Positions 17,122-25,104 of a stretch of 64,000 bases of DNA are shown piece after piece. Origin of the DNA: Thermocrinis minervae (lineage in GTDB: Bacteria > Aquificota > Aquificia > Aquificales > Aquificaceae); contig NZ_LT670846.1 of assembly GCF_900142435.1 (NCBI RefSeq), positions 374,750 through 438,749 on the forward strand, given 5' to 3'. Every line of letters begins with the position of its first letter. Position 1 is the first letter of the stretch. Below the pieces are notes generated by a model. That model was not told the origin of the DNA. It ran no database searches and was given only the letters and a program-made list of their open reading frames with translations. The position numbers and the translations under genes are program-made.

Positions 17122-17454
17122 TTATAGGTCAAAGTCTATGTCCTCGTCGTCAAACTCAATCCTATCTTGTGGGCTTGGATACACTCCCCTAAGGCTAAGG
17201 GATAGGGTTTTCAACATCTCTAGGTAGGTCAGTACATCTTCGTACATTTGGAGAAGGGTCTTGTATCTGTTTGCTTCTTCATAGGTGAGCTTTTTGTTCC
17301 TGAGTATCTTCTTTACAGCTATACGGGACATGTAAGCTCTGGAGAACTTCTCCTGCCACTCAGCCCAAAAGTCCTTGGATACTACAGGAGACTTGACTAT
17401 GAAGTACTCAAGGTTTGAGAGCTCCTCAACAAGGTTTACATCCAGATGTTTCAT
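17122..17454 (-). CDS. Conserved-looking small helical protein of unknown function, acidic tail
   Basis: I do not recognise a family. The 110 residues start MKHLDVNLVEELSNLEYFIV and are predicted mostly helical, with a basic centre (RIAVKKILRNKKLTYEEANRY) and a strikingly acidic end (FDDEDIDFDL). The ATG at 17454 is preferred over one six codons earlier because AAGGAGG lies 6 bases before it. It follows the PilT-like pseudo-ATPase gene by only 20 bases and precedes pgk by 12, so it is probably co-transcribed with the former and may act with it. Confidence 0.7.
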   Translation of the reverse strand: MKHLDVNLVEELSNLEYFIVKSPVVSKDFWAEWQEKFSRAYMSRIAVKKILRNKKLTYEEANRYKTLLQMYEDVLTYLEMLKTLSLSLRGVYPSPQDRIEFDDEDIDFDL

Positions 17455-17474
17455 ATCTTTCCTCCTTTTCATAA

Positions 17475-18299
17475 CTAGAGCTTTACTTCTAACATACCAT
17501 CTTTATCTTTTTCTACTACCACATAATACTTTATGTGTTTTTTAAGGTATGGAAACTCCTTAAGAAAGTGGTCCTTTTCCAAGTATGGAGCGTGTATGAA
17601 CACGACAGTATCCGTATCTACCAACCTTAGTACGTTCTTTGCATCCTTCTCTGATATGAACTCCCTATAACCTATGTATACAATATCAGGATCTATCAAA
17701 AAGGCATTCCTTAATGCTTCTTCAAAGGTTTCCACGTCCACACCTGCCTCGACTTGGACGACTATGGATCTTTCATGTCTTAACAGGAAGCTTATAGGTT
17801 TTTCTATTATGTATATGATCCTATAATAGTTTTGGGCTACATGCTGTAGGTAAGAGTAAACAAAAGTGGATACGGCTACGGGTGTTTGACCAGTTACTAC
17901 CACTATACCAGAGCTCCTAAGGTTTACAAGATCTTCTATGGGTTGGAGGGCTTTTACGTTCGTCAGAAGGTTTTCAAGTTTTGGTATTTCATACGGAGTT
18001 TTTACTATGCAGATAAGGTAACTTCCTCTTTGTGTTAAGTAAGAGACTCTAAACCTCCCTATGCCCTGCAGGCCAAAGGAAAAGGTTCCTTCTCTCCCAA
18101 GAGAACTACCCGAATAGTAAGCATAACTTTTGAGGGCTATAAGAGTATCTCTTACATCATCTGGAGTAAAGATAACATCCATTATCTTTACAAACTTATC
18201 TTCCTTCTTTTCTACAGGTACAGACTTTGGAGCTATGTATATCTCCCTTATACCTTCGGAGCTTCTAAGGTAATTGAGTATCTGCGGTGCATAGTTCAT
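17475..18299 (-). CDS. PilT-like protein with degenerate ATPase motifs (pseudo-ATPase)
   Basis: The 274 residues align by eye along the whole of PilT-type retraction ATPases: an N-terminal PAS-like domain to ~110, then IVVVTGQTPVAVSTF at 132-146 where PilT has LVTGPTGSGKST, IIYIIEKPISFLLRHERSIV where PilT has the IEDPIE Asp box, AGVDVETFEEALRNAFLIDPDIVYIGYREF where PilT has DPDVILVGEMRD, and VVFIHAP at the His box. The Walker A lysine is gone, the Walker B glutamate is Tyr211 and the Asp box aspartate is Lys167. The fold seems kept but ATP hydrolysis very unlikely. It may regulate or scaffold a type IV pilus motor. No other pilus gene is nearby. TATAAT lies 10 bases before the ATG. Confidence 0.75.
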   Translation of the reverse strand: MNYAPQILNYLRSSEGIREIYIAPKSVPVEKKEDKFVKIMDVIFTPDDVRDTLIALKSYAYYSGSSLGREGTFSFGLQGIGRFRVSYLTQRGSYLICIVKTPYEIPKLENLLTNVKALQPIEDLVNLRSSGIVVVTGQTPVAVSTFVYSYLQHVAQNYYRIIYIIEKPISFLLRHERSIVVQVEAGVDVETFEEALRNAFLIDPDIVYIGYREFISEKDAKNVLRLVDTDTVVFIHAPYLEKDHFLKEFPYLKKHIKYYVVVEKDKDGMLEVKL

Positions 18300-18337
18300 T
18301 TTCTCAAATATTATAACTGTGAGTTAAATTTTTATGT

Positions 18338-19771
18338 ATGCAAGTCAAGCCCTTTTTGCTAGGTGGAAGGTGGGTAGAGAGCAACGAAACTATTGACGTG
18401 ATTTATCCTTACACAGGAGAGCTGATCGCTAAGGTAAGTAGAGCTACTCCCGAACATGTGAACGAGGCCATAGAGCTTGCTAAGGAGGGGTACAAAGAGT
18501 GGAGTTCTTACACTCCCTATGAAAAGTACAAGGTACTCATGAAGGCAGCTGAGCTTCTTCAGGATAGGGCAGAGGAGTTCGCAAAGAGCTTGGTACTTGA
18601 AGTAGGTAAGACCATAAGAGAGGCCCGTGTAGAGGTTCAGAGAGCAATCCAGACTCTTATCTTTTCCGCTGAGGAGACCAAAAGGATAGGTGGTGAAGTA
18701 ATCCCCATAGATGCACATCCCAACGGTAAGGGTAAGGTAGGCTTCTACATAAGGGAGCCAGTGGGTATAGTATCCGCCATAACACCTTTTAACTTTCCTT
18801 TAAACCTCTCCATGCATAAGGTGGCTCCAGCTTTGGCAGCAGGAAACGCTGTCATCCTAAAGCCTTCCGAAAGGACGCCTATCACACCCCTTATGATGGC
18901 TGAGCTCTTCTTGGAGGCAGGCCTTCCGCCTAAGGCCCTTTCGGTACTCCCTGGGTATGGTGATGTAGGTAAAGCCATGACAGAACACCCTGACGTTAGG
19001 GTGGTTTCCTTCACAGGAAGTAGGAAGATTGGAGAGATAATAACCAGACAGGCTGGCATAAAGAAGGTGGTCCTTGAGCTTGGCTCCAATTCTGCCTTAG
19101 TTCTCCATAAGGATGGTGACCTAAAGAAGGCTGTCCAGAAGACCATAGCTGGTGGTTATGCCATAGCTGGACAAGTGTGCATATCCATACAGAGGGTTCT
19201 TGTTCACGAAGAGCTTTTTGATACCTTTTTGGCTAAACTTGAAGAAGAAGTATCCAAACTGAAAGTGGGTGATCCTATGCTAGAAGAAACGGACGTAGGG
19301 CCTATGATAAGCGTGAGCGAGGTGGAGAGAATCCAAAGCTGGATAGACGAGTCTCTTGAGAAAGGAGCAAAGCTCGTTACAGGTGGAGTATCCTGTGGTG
19401 ATAAGGTTTCGTCCGTACTTACACCCACTATAGTCTCTTTAGTTCCACGTGATGCCAAGCTCTGGAGAGAGGAGGCCTTTGCTCCCGTAGTACTTGTAAA
19501 TCCTTACAGTACAGTAGAGGAGTGCATACAGATGGTGAACGACAGCGTGTACGGTTTGCAAGTAGGTGTCTTTACAAACGATCTAAAGGTAGCTTGGGAG
19601 TTTATAAGAAAAGTGAAGGCTGGTGGTGTACTCATAAATGAAGGTCCTAACTTTAGGGTGGACCATATGCCTTATGGAGGTGTGAAGGAATCAGGTATAG
19701 GTAGAGAAGGACCTCGCTTCGCCATAGAGGATTACACAGAAATAAAGATGGTCATCTTTGACTTGACGTGA
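18338..19771 (+). CDS. NAD(P)-dependent aldehyde dehydrogenase
   Basis: Oxidises an aldehyde to the acid with NAD(P). The 477-residue protein shows the N-terminal FLLGGRWVES, TPFNFPLNLSMHKVAPALAAGN (cofactor site, Asn152), SFTGS at 225-229, general base Glu247 in VVLELGSN and catalytic Cys281 in AGQVCISIQR, plus the C-terminal PYGGVKESGIGREG. Overall it looks like the lactaldehyde/glyceraldehyde-3-phosphate (non-phosphorylating) or succinate-semialdehyde group; the substrate cannot be fixed. It overlaps hemD by 4 bases. A TAAATT box sits 7 bases before the ATG, with no SD. Confidence 0.9.
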   Translation: MQVKPFLLGGRWVESNETIDVIYPYTGELIAKVSRATPEHVNEAIELAKEGYKEWSSYTPYEKYKVLMKAAELLQDRAEEFAKSLVLEVGKTIREARVEVQRAIQTLIFSAEETKRIGGEVIPIDAHPNGKGKVGFYIREPVGIVSAITPFNFPLNLSMHKVAPALAAGNAVILKPSERTPITPLMMAELFLEAGLPPKALSVLPGYGDVGKAMTEHPDVRVVSFTGSRKIGEIITRQAGIKKVVLELGSNSALVLHKDGDLKKAVQKTIAGGYAIAGQVCISIQRVLVHEELFDTFLAKLEEEVSKLKVGDPMLEETDVGPMISVSEVERIQSWIDESLEKGAKLVTGGVSCGDKVSSVLTPTIVSLVPRDAKLWREEAFAPVVLVNPYSTVEECIQMVNDSVYGLQVGVFTNDLKVAWEFIRKVKAGGVLINEGPNFRVDHMPYGGVKESGIGREGPRFAIEDYTEIKMVIFDLT

Positions 19772-20475
19772 CTAAGGTACTCCTAACAAGAGAAGAGGAA
19801 GACATTGAAAGGGACAGGCACATCTTTGAAAGCTTTGGTCTTGAGGTAGTAAGCCTACCCCTGATAGAGACTAAGTATTTACCCTTTGAAGAGCCAAGTG
19901 ACTATGATTGCATAGTCTTCCAAAGTCAAAAGGCGGTAAAGGCCTTTTTAAGTAGAGCAAGTATAAAGGAGTCTGCCAGGGTGTTTGCAGTAGGCAGGAA
20001 AACAGCGGAGATTCTTGAGAAGTTTGGTATTAAGGCACAGTATCCTGAAGAGGCCTATGCAGAAAAACTCCTGGAGATGATAAAAGGCTTTGGTTCATGT
20101 AAGATTGTAGTTCCTAGGTCTGAGATAGGAAGGGATGAGTTAATACAGGGTTTAAAAGCCATCGGCTTTGAGGTCATAGACATACACGTCTATACAACAG
20201 TTCCGAGGATCTATCCGCCGGAGGTGGTGGAGCGTAAACTGAAAGCTTCTGACTTCGTGGTCTTTGCCAGCCCATCTTCGGTACATGCACTTTTTGCAAA
20301 TTTACCAAAACAAAAAGTTACAGACCTTCTAGAAGGCAAAAAAGTAGTATGCATTGGTAAAACTACCAAAGGAGCATGGGTCCAAGAAACAGGTATGGAC
20401 TGTCTTATACCTGAAGAACAAAGCATGCGCTCCATAGCCCTCCTTATAAAGGATTTGGCACGAAGTTTGCACTAA
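19768..20475 (+). CDS. hemD: Uroporphyrinogen-III synthase
   Basis: Cyclises and inverts ring D of hydroxymethylbilane to give uroporphyrinogen III, the branch point to heme and siroheme. The 235-residue sequence has the weakly conserved HemD layout: KVLLTREEED at the start, CIVFQSQKAVKAFL, VFAVGRKTAEIL, IVVPRSEIGRDEL, a TTVPR turn, DFVVFASPSSVHAL and VVCIGKTTKGAW. It starts with GTG, overlapping the aldehyde dehydrogenase stop as GTGA. The upstream aldehyde dehydrogenase has no obvious heme role. Confidence 0.87.
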   Translation: MTKVLLTREEEDIERDRHIFESFGLEVVSLPLIETKYLPFEEPSDYDCIVFQSQKAVKAFLSRASIKESARVFAVGRKTAEILEKFGIKAQYPEEAYAEKLLEMIKGFGSCKIVVPRSEIGRDELIQGLKAIGFEVIDIHVYTTVPRIYPPEVVERKLKASDFVVFASPSSVHALFANLPKQKVTDLLEGKKVVCIGKTTKGAWVQETGMDCLIPEEQSMRSIALLIKDLARSLH

Positions 20476-20488
20476 TATAAATAAAGCT

Positions 20489-21298
20489 ATGGAAAAACAG
20501 GCCACCATTAGGGAGGACATCACCTTTGAAGGTATAGGGCTCCATACTGGGCAGAGCTGCAAAATAGTTTTGCATCCAGCAAAAGAAAACACAGGAATAG
20601 TCTTCTACAAAAAGGGAACTTACATACCTGCAAATTACAAGCATGTGGTAAATACAGACCACTCTACAGACTTAGGGAAGGATGGACAGATAGTGAAAAC
20701 CGTTGAACATCTTATGGCTGTGTTGTATATGTTAGGTATAGACAATCTTATCATAGAAGTTCAGAAGGGTACTGAGATTCCGGCGTACGACGGAAGTGGA
20801 TATCACTTCTACAAAGAGTTAAAATCCAAAGTTTTATACCTTCCAGAATATAAAGACTATCTGGTCATAGATAGACCTTTGGAAACACTAAACTGCCAAG
20901 CTAAGATAGTAGCAGAACCTTATGAAGACCTATTGGTTATTTACTCAGGTTATGTAAAAGGTTTTATAGAAAGTTCACAGGTAGTATACAGAGGTGATGC
21001 AAGACAAGTAGTCTTTGCTAGGACCTTTTGCTACGACTATGAAGTGGAGCATCTCCGAAGGAAAGGCTTGGCTAAGGGTGGAAGCCTAAAAAACGCAGTG
21101 GTGTTAGGAGAGGGTTTTGTCTACAACAAGGAAGGTCTTAGGTCTAAGGATGAACCAATAAGGCATAAACTTCTTGACTTACTCGGAGATCTTTCCTTGC
21201 TCGGCAAGAGGATAAGAGGGAAGGTCGTCTCTTACGGTGGTGGACATTCACTAAACGTCGCCTTTGTGAAGAATCTAGTAGATCTCTACCTTCTGTAG
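20489..21298 (+). CDS. lpxC: UDP-3-O-acyl-N-acetylglucosamine deacetylase LpxC
   Basis: Zinc enzyme for the committed step of lipid A synthesis. The 269-residue protein, close to the Aquifex length, has the zinc histidine in KTVEHLMAVLYMLGIDN, the AYDGSG turn, HKLLDLLGDLSLLG with zinc His and Asp, and catalytic His in GGGHSLNVAF. A TATAAA box lies 7 bases before the ATG and no SD is present, so it may have its own leaderless promoter even though hemD ends just upstream. The 3' end overlaps mltG by 13 bases. Confidence 0.96.
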   Translation: MEKQATIREDITFEGIGLHTGQSCKIVLHPAKENTGIVFYKKGTYIPANYKHVVNTDHSTDLGKDGQIVKTVEHLMAVLYMLGIDNLIIEVQKGTEIPAYDGSGYHFYKELKSKVLYLPEYKDYLVIDRPLETLNCQAKIVAEPYEDLLVIYSGYVKGFIESSQVVYRGDARQVVFARTFCYDYEVEHLRRKGLAKGGSLKNAVVLGEGFVYNKEGLRSKDEPIRHKLLDLLGDLSLLGKRIRGKVVSYGGGHSLNVAFVKNLVDLYLL

Positions 21299-22248
21299 AG
21301 CCTTACCTTCCTTAGGTGATCCTGGTAGTCAACGCTGAAGGAGTGTTTTCCTGTACCATCTGCCACAAAGTAAAGATAGGGTACATTTGCTGGATAGAGG
21401 GCTGCCTTTAATGAATCCAGCCCTGGATTGCATATGGGTGTGGGTGGAAGCCCGTAGTATACATAAGTGTTGTAAGGATCTTCAAAGTTAAGGTCTTTTT
21501 TGGTCAGGATACCCTCCCACATACCTCTTCTCTTCAGAGCGTATATAACTGTGGGGTCTATTTGGAGTTTCATGTTCTCTTTAATTCGGTTGTATATGAC
21601 TGCTGCCACAAGAGGTTTTTCTGAAGGCAATGCTGTTTCTTTCTCTATCATGGAAGCTATTATGACCCATTTTTCTAAGGTTAGTCCTTTCTTGGGTAAC
21701 TCCTGACGGAGTTGAGCTGTTTTTTTCATGAAGTTTTTAAACATCACGTCTACTATATGCGAAGGGTGGGTGTTCTTTGAGAAGAAGTATGTGTCTGGGA
21801 ATAAAAAGCCTTCCATGCTGTAGGTTGCAAGGCCATACTTTTTAACAGTCTTTGGAGAAAGAGCGTACTCCAAGAAGTCTTTAGAAGAGCATATCTTTTT
21901 TTCCTCCAATAGCTTAGCTATGTCATAAAGATCATACCCTTCTGGAACGGTGATCTTGTAAAGCTTTCTAAGGCCGTACCTTATCTTCCTGTAGGCATCC
22001 CACGGAAAGACTATGCCATCAAACTCGTACTCACCAGCCTCAAGCTTACCTCTAAAAAGTGCATGTATAGTTAGAAAAGAAAAGGGGCTTCTTATTATGC
22101 CCTCCCTATAGAGGCGTATAGCTGTATCCAAGCTGCTCTCACCGTAAGGTATCTCCACAGTCTTTTTATACACCCTGACGGGCATAAACTGGTAAAGGAT
22201 TCCCCAAAATGACAGTATAGAAAGGACTATTAGTAGCTTTATCCTCAT
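21286..22248 (-). CDS. mltG: Endolytic peptidoglycan transglycosylase MltG (YceG-like)
   Basis: Inner-membrane lytic transglycosylase that cuts nascent glycan strands. The 320 residues have one N-terminal membrane helix (7-23), a LysM-like segment (YKITVPEGYDLYDIAKLLEE) and the catalytic region WVIIASMIEKETALPSEKP with the active-site glutamate, then AAVIYNRI, LQIDPTVIYAL and GLPPTPICNPG. The family length is about 330. It is coupled to ruvX (ATGA). Confidence 0.93.
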   Translation of the reverse strand: MRIKLLIVLSILSFWGILYQFMPVRVYKKTVEIPYGESSLDTAIRLYREGIIRSPFSFLTIHALFRGKLEAGEYEFDGIVFPWDAYRKIRYGLRKLYKITVPEGYDLYDIAKLLEEKKICSSKDFLEYALSPKTVKKYGLATYSMEGFLFPDTYFFSKNTHPSHIVDVMFKNFMKKTAQLRQELPKKGLTLEKWVIIASMIEKETALPSEKPLVAAVIYNRIKENMKLQIDPTVIYALKRRGMWEGILTKKDLNFEDPYNTYVYYGLPPTPICNPGLDSLKAALYPANVPYLYFVADGTGKHSFSVDYQDHLRKVRLYRR

Positions 22249-22649
22249 CCATCTAAACCAAGGTACTCTTTGAGTATGACATAAGCAGCCATGGCGTCCT
22301 TTATCTCTTTTCTCTTCTTTGAAGGAAGCTGAGCTATGTACGAGTAAGCTTCCTTAGTGGTAAACCTTTCATCCCACAGGACTATCTGCACAGAATCCTT
22401 TAGGTATTCCCTAAGTTTTCTTACAAACTCTTTTACTTCCTGAGCCCTTTGACCCTCCTTACCCCTAAGGGTTAAGGGAAGACCTACTACCACTAAAGAG
22501 ACGTTGTACTGTTCTACAAGGTTTTTAAAGTAAGAAAAAAAAGCCTCACCGTTCTTAAAAGAAGTTAGAGGTGAGGCTATCTTAAGTTCTGTGTCTCCTA
22601 TAGCTACACCTATCTTTTTGCTTCCGTAGTCCAGGGCTAAAACTTTCAA
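22245..22649 (-). CDS. ruvX: Putative Holliday junction resolvase / pre-16S rRNA nuclease RuvX (YqgF)
   Basis: RNase H-fold nuclease of 134 residues. Motifs are LALDYGSKKIGVAIGD (first catalytic Asp), VVGLPLTLRGKEGQRAQ, and WDERFTTKEA with the later acidic residues before the C-terminal KKRKEIKDAMAAYVIL. In other bacteria it matures the 16S rRNA 5' end. It overlaps both mltG and the DUF2892 gene by 4 bases. Confidence 0.93.
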   Translation of the reverse strand: MKVLALDYGSKKIGVAIGDTELKIASPLTSFKNGEAFFSYFKNLVEQYNVSLVVVGLPLTLRGKEGQRAQEVKEFVRKLREYLKDSVQIVLWDERFTTKEAYSYIAQLPSKKRKEIKDAMAAYVILKEYLGLDG

Positions 22650-22831
22650 CCTGTCCTAAAGCCAAGAACCTTGTATAGAGGACAGAAGCCGATGGCTGAG
22701 GTTATGAGAAAGACTATCCCTATTATTCCCAGTATCCAGTAAGCACCGCCGTGAGTAACGGCTAGATACAAAAACACAAGTGCAAGAACTATCCTAACGA
22801 GCCTGTCCCAAGTGGCCATGTTCTTTTCCAT
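22646..22831 (-). CDS. Small two-helix membrane protein, DUF2892 family
   Basis: A 61-residue protein, MEKNMATWDRLVRIVLALVF onward, with two hydrophobic helices and a GFCPLYKVLGFRTG end, the signature of DUF2892 (as fused to the rhodanese YgaP). The family cysteine (Cys-Pro) is present. Function is unknown, with a possible link to sulfane sulfur. The start at 22831 is chosen for the SD AAGGAGGTG; an upstream ATG at 22870 has none. It is first in the unit with ruvX and mltG and diverges from hsp20. Confidence 0.82.
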   Translation of the reverse strand: MEKNMATWDRLVRIVLALVFLYLAVTHGGAYWILGIIGIVFLITSAIGFCPLYKVLGFRTG

Positions 22832-22876
22832 GATTAACACCTCCTTATAGAGTAAAAATATACTATACATTACCCC

Positions 22877-22905
22877 TTGACAAACTTAAATTAGTTCACT
22901 AAATT
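22877..22905 (+). promoter_or_regulatory. Sigma-70-like promoter of hsp20 with overlapping inverted repeat
   Basis: TTGACA (22877-22882), 17-base spacer, TAAATT (22900-22905). An inverted repeat TTAGT-tc-ACTAA (22891-22902) runs from the spacer into the -10, a fitting place for a repressor. The SD AAGGAGGT and ATG follow 23 bases downstream. No known heat-shock operator (CIRCE, HAIR) is recognised. Confidence 0.7.
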
Positions 22906-22940
22906 TATTTGTGTAAACTACTATAAAGGAGGTGATAGCC

Positions 22941-23378
22941 ATGAAGAGAGGAATGATGCTTTGGAGTCCCTTTGCAGAGCTGGAGCGTATAAGAAAGGAG
23001 TTTGATAGGTTGTTGGAAGAGTTTCTACCAGCCAGGGCTGAGGAAGTAGAAGTACGTTTTATGCCAGCTGTTGAAGTCTATGAAACGGACGGAGAGCTTG
23101 TAGTAAAGGCAGAGGTACCGGGTGTAAAGAAGGAGGACATAGAGGTAGTTGTCAAGGATAACACCCTCTACATAAGGGGTGAGAAGAAGGAAGAGAAAGA
23201 GGAGAAGACTCAAACTGTCCACAGGATAGAAAGGGTGTACGGAAAGTTTGAAAGAGCCATACCTCTACCTACAGAAGTTAACCTTGAGGGTGTGAAGGCA
23301 GAATACAAGGACGGAGTCATAGAAATAAGGTTCCCAAAGGCTCAAAGTGCAAAAGAGACAAAGATAGAGCTCAAGTAA
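22941..23378 (+). CDS. Small heat shock protein, Hsp20/alpha-crystallin family
   Basis: ATP-independent holdase of 145 residues. After an N-terminal arm (ELERIRKEFDRLLEEFLP) comes the alpha-crystallin domain from about 40: MPAVEVYETDGELVVKAEVP, GVKKEDIEVVVKDNTLYIRG, and FERAIPLPTEVNLEGVKAEY. A C-terminal IEI/IRF pair supports oligomer packing. The ATG at 22941 is preferred because the in-frame GTG nine bases upstream lies within the SD. The 3' end overlaps murA by 8 bases. Confidence 0.95.
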   Translation: MKRGMMLWSPFAELERIRKEFDRLLEEFLPARAEEVEVRFMPAVEVYETDGELVVKAEVPGVKKEDIEVVVKDNTLYIRGEKKEEKEEKTQTVHRIERVYGKFERAIPLPTEVNLEGVKAEYKDGVIEIRFPKAQSAKETKIELK

Positions 23379-24663
23379 GCCCCTCTTCCCCCCTTTCCCT
23401 TTTTACACAAGCTCCTAGCTGATTCAGCTTTTCCTCAAGCCTTTCGTAACCCCTGTCCAGGTGATACACATCCCTAACTATGGTGGTTCCCTCGGCTACT
23501 AAGCCTGCCAGTACTAAAGATGCGGAAGCTCTAAGGTCTGTGGAGAAAACCTCAGCACCTGTAAGTTTCTTTACGCCATTAACTATTGCGAGTCTGCCAT
23601 GAACCTCTATCTTAGCTCCCATACGGTTGAGCTCAGCCACATGTTGAAATCTGTTTTCAAATATATTCTCTTGAATCTTTGACACACCATCAGCTAGACA
23701 CAACATAGCCATAAACTGGGCTTGCATATCCGTCGGAAACCCTGGGTACTCAGCCGTTGATATCTCCAATGGGAATATCCTACCTCTTGACCTTATCCTA
23801 ATACTATCCCTAGAGATTACGTCTATTAGAGCACCAGCTTCCTTGAGCTTTTCAAGAACGCTTCCCATATGGTCTACCCTTACGTTCTGCAAGGTAACAT
23901 CTCCTCCTGTCATAAAGGCACCTACAAGCAATGTACCAGCTTCTATCCTGTCTGGAATCACCCTATGATGGAAACCTTTTAGTTCTCTTGATCCCTTTAT
24001 TATGGCAGTTCTGTCATCTATGTGAATTTCCACTCCCATACTCTTTAAAACTTCTACTAAATCCATTACCTCTGGTTCCAAGGCTATATTCCTAAGTACG
24101 CTCGTCCTTTCACACATACTTAGGAACATAAGGGCGTTCTCAGTCCCTGTAACTGTTATGACTTCGAAGGTGTATTCTACAGGCCTTATTTTCTCTACTG
24201 TAGCCTTTATGTAGCCATGCTCTACGCTTATTCTAGCCCCACCCTTCTCAAAGACCTTAAGGTGCTGATCTATGGCCCTTACACCTATGGCACACCCACC
24301 AGGCATGGACACGTAAGCTCTTCCAAACCTTGCTAGCAGTGGTCCCATGCAGAGGATGGAAGCTCTCATTCTGCGTACCAGGGAGTCTGGTGCTGTAAAA
24401 CTGTTCACTTCCTTAGCGTTTAGAAGGACAGAGTTTCCACTGATTTCAAGTCTTGCACCCAGATGTTTTAGAAGTTCGTAGGCGTTTTTTACGTCAAGGA
24501 GGTCTGGGACATCCTCCAGGAAACAGTCTTCTTCGGTGAGAAGGCTTGCCATCAGTATGGGAAGGGTAGCGTTCTTGGACCCAGATACACGTACTGTTCC
24601 TTTTAAGGGCTTACCACCCTCTACTACGAAGTACTCAGAGGTATATGAGGTTGTGCTTATCAT
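23371..24663 (-). CDS. murA: UDP-N-acetylglucosamine 1-carboxyvinyltransferase MurA
   Basis: First committed step of peptidoglycan precursor synthesis, adding enolpyruvate to UDP-GlcNAc. The 430-residue protein has VSGSKNATLPIL at 26-37, catalytic Cys124 in SMPGGCAIGVRAIDQHL (so the fosfomycin-sensitive form), VTGTENALMFLS, and AEYPGFPTDMQAQFMA. The N-terminus carries about ten extra residues. It overlaps the small upstream gene by 29 bases. Confidence 0.97.
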   Translation of the reverse strand: MISTTSYTSEYFVVEGGKPLKGTVRVSGSKNATLPILMASLLTEEDCFLEDVPDLLDVKNAYELLKHLGARLEISGNSVLLNAKEVNSFTAPDSLVRRMRASILCMGPLLARFGRAYVSMPGGCAIGVRAIDQHLKVFEKGGARISVEHGYIKATVEKIRPVEYTFEVITVTGTENALMFLSMCERTSVLRNIALEPEVMDLVEVLKSMGVEIHIDDRTAIIKGSRELKGFHHRVIPDRIEAGTLLVGAFMTGGDVTLQNVRVDHMGSVLEKLKEAGALIDVISRDSIRIRSRGRIFPLEISTAEYPGFPTDMQAQFMAMLCLADGVSKIQENIFENRFQHVAELNRMGAKIEVHGRLAIVNGVKKLTGAEVFSTDLRASASLVLAGLVAEGTTIVRDVYHLDRGYERLEEKLNQLGACVKRERGEEGLT

Positions 24664-24808
24664 CCCTTGGTATGATTATCTTTACTGGCTCCCACATTTT
24701 TGAATAGAAGATGAGAAGTCCGTCATCTTCTTCACAGTACTCAGCTTCTTTATCCGAGTATATTACCACTATCTTATCTTCTTCCTCTCTGATGATTGGG
24801 TAAATCAT
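24635..24808 (-). CDS. 57-residue protein of unknown function between the Lrp-type gene and murA
   Basis: A short gene reading MIYPIIREEEDKIVVIYSDK and ending in KHNLIYL. The ATG overlaps the stop of the upstream Lrp-type gene (ATGA), and its end overlaps murA by 29 bases. It fills an otherwise empty 141-base gap. The predicted pattern is beta-rich, with an acidic middle containing EAEYCEEDDG and WEPVKIIIPRDD. I do not recognise a family. The coupled start and in-frame fit argue that it is translated. Confidence 0.62.
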   Translation of the reverse strand: MIYPIIREEEDKIVVIYSDKEAEYCEEDDGLLIFYSKMWEPVKIIIPRDDKHNLIYL

Positions 24809-25104
24809 ATCCTGACTACCACGCAGGTGAGAGCTTCTTTCACACCTTCCAAAGAGTGTATCTTGTTTATAACAAGCCTGCCTAGTTCATCCTGGTTTTT
24901 AACTTCTGCGAAGACTATTATGTCATAAGGACCAGTGACTACGTCTGCTGTTCTTACACCTTCAAAGGTGGAAAGGGCCAGCATTATTGAGGGTATTTCC
25001 CTTGGGTCTGCCTTTATAAGTATGTACGCCTTTACGGAGTATTCTGATTCAAGCTCCATAAGCTCTGTTATGGACATAGGGTAGTTTTCGTGTCTCGTTT
25101 CCAT
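24805..25104 (-). CDS. Stand-alone Lrp/AsnC ligand-binding (RAM) domain protein
   Basis: A 99-residue protein with the RAM/SAM effector fold of Lrp/AsnC regulators but without the helix-turn-helix domain. Seen are SVKAYILIKADPREIPSIML, VRTADVVTGPYDIIVFAEVK and VKEALTCVVVRI, including the GxYD turn. Such proteins bind amino acids or modulate full-length Lrp proteins. The start at 25104 has a strong SD (AGGAGG, about 6 bases away) inside hemA, overlapping hemA by 56 bases. Placement between hemA and murA gives no clear clue to the ligand. Confidence 0.85.
   Translation of the reverse strand: METRHENYPMSITELMELESEYSVKAYILIKADPREIPSIMLALSTFEGVRTADVVTGPYDIIVFAEVKNQDELGRLVINKIHSLEGVKEALTCVVVRI

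Noticed and set aside
22932..22940. GTG start for Hsp20 at 22932 and GTG start of the FMN protein at 53939
   Set aside because: Both GTG codons lie within the SD (AGGAGGTG). The ATG nine bases downstream has the right spacing in each case.
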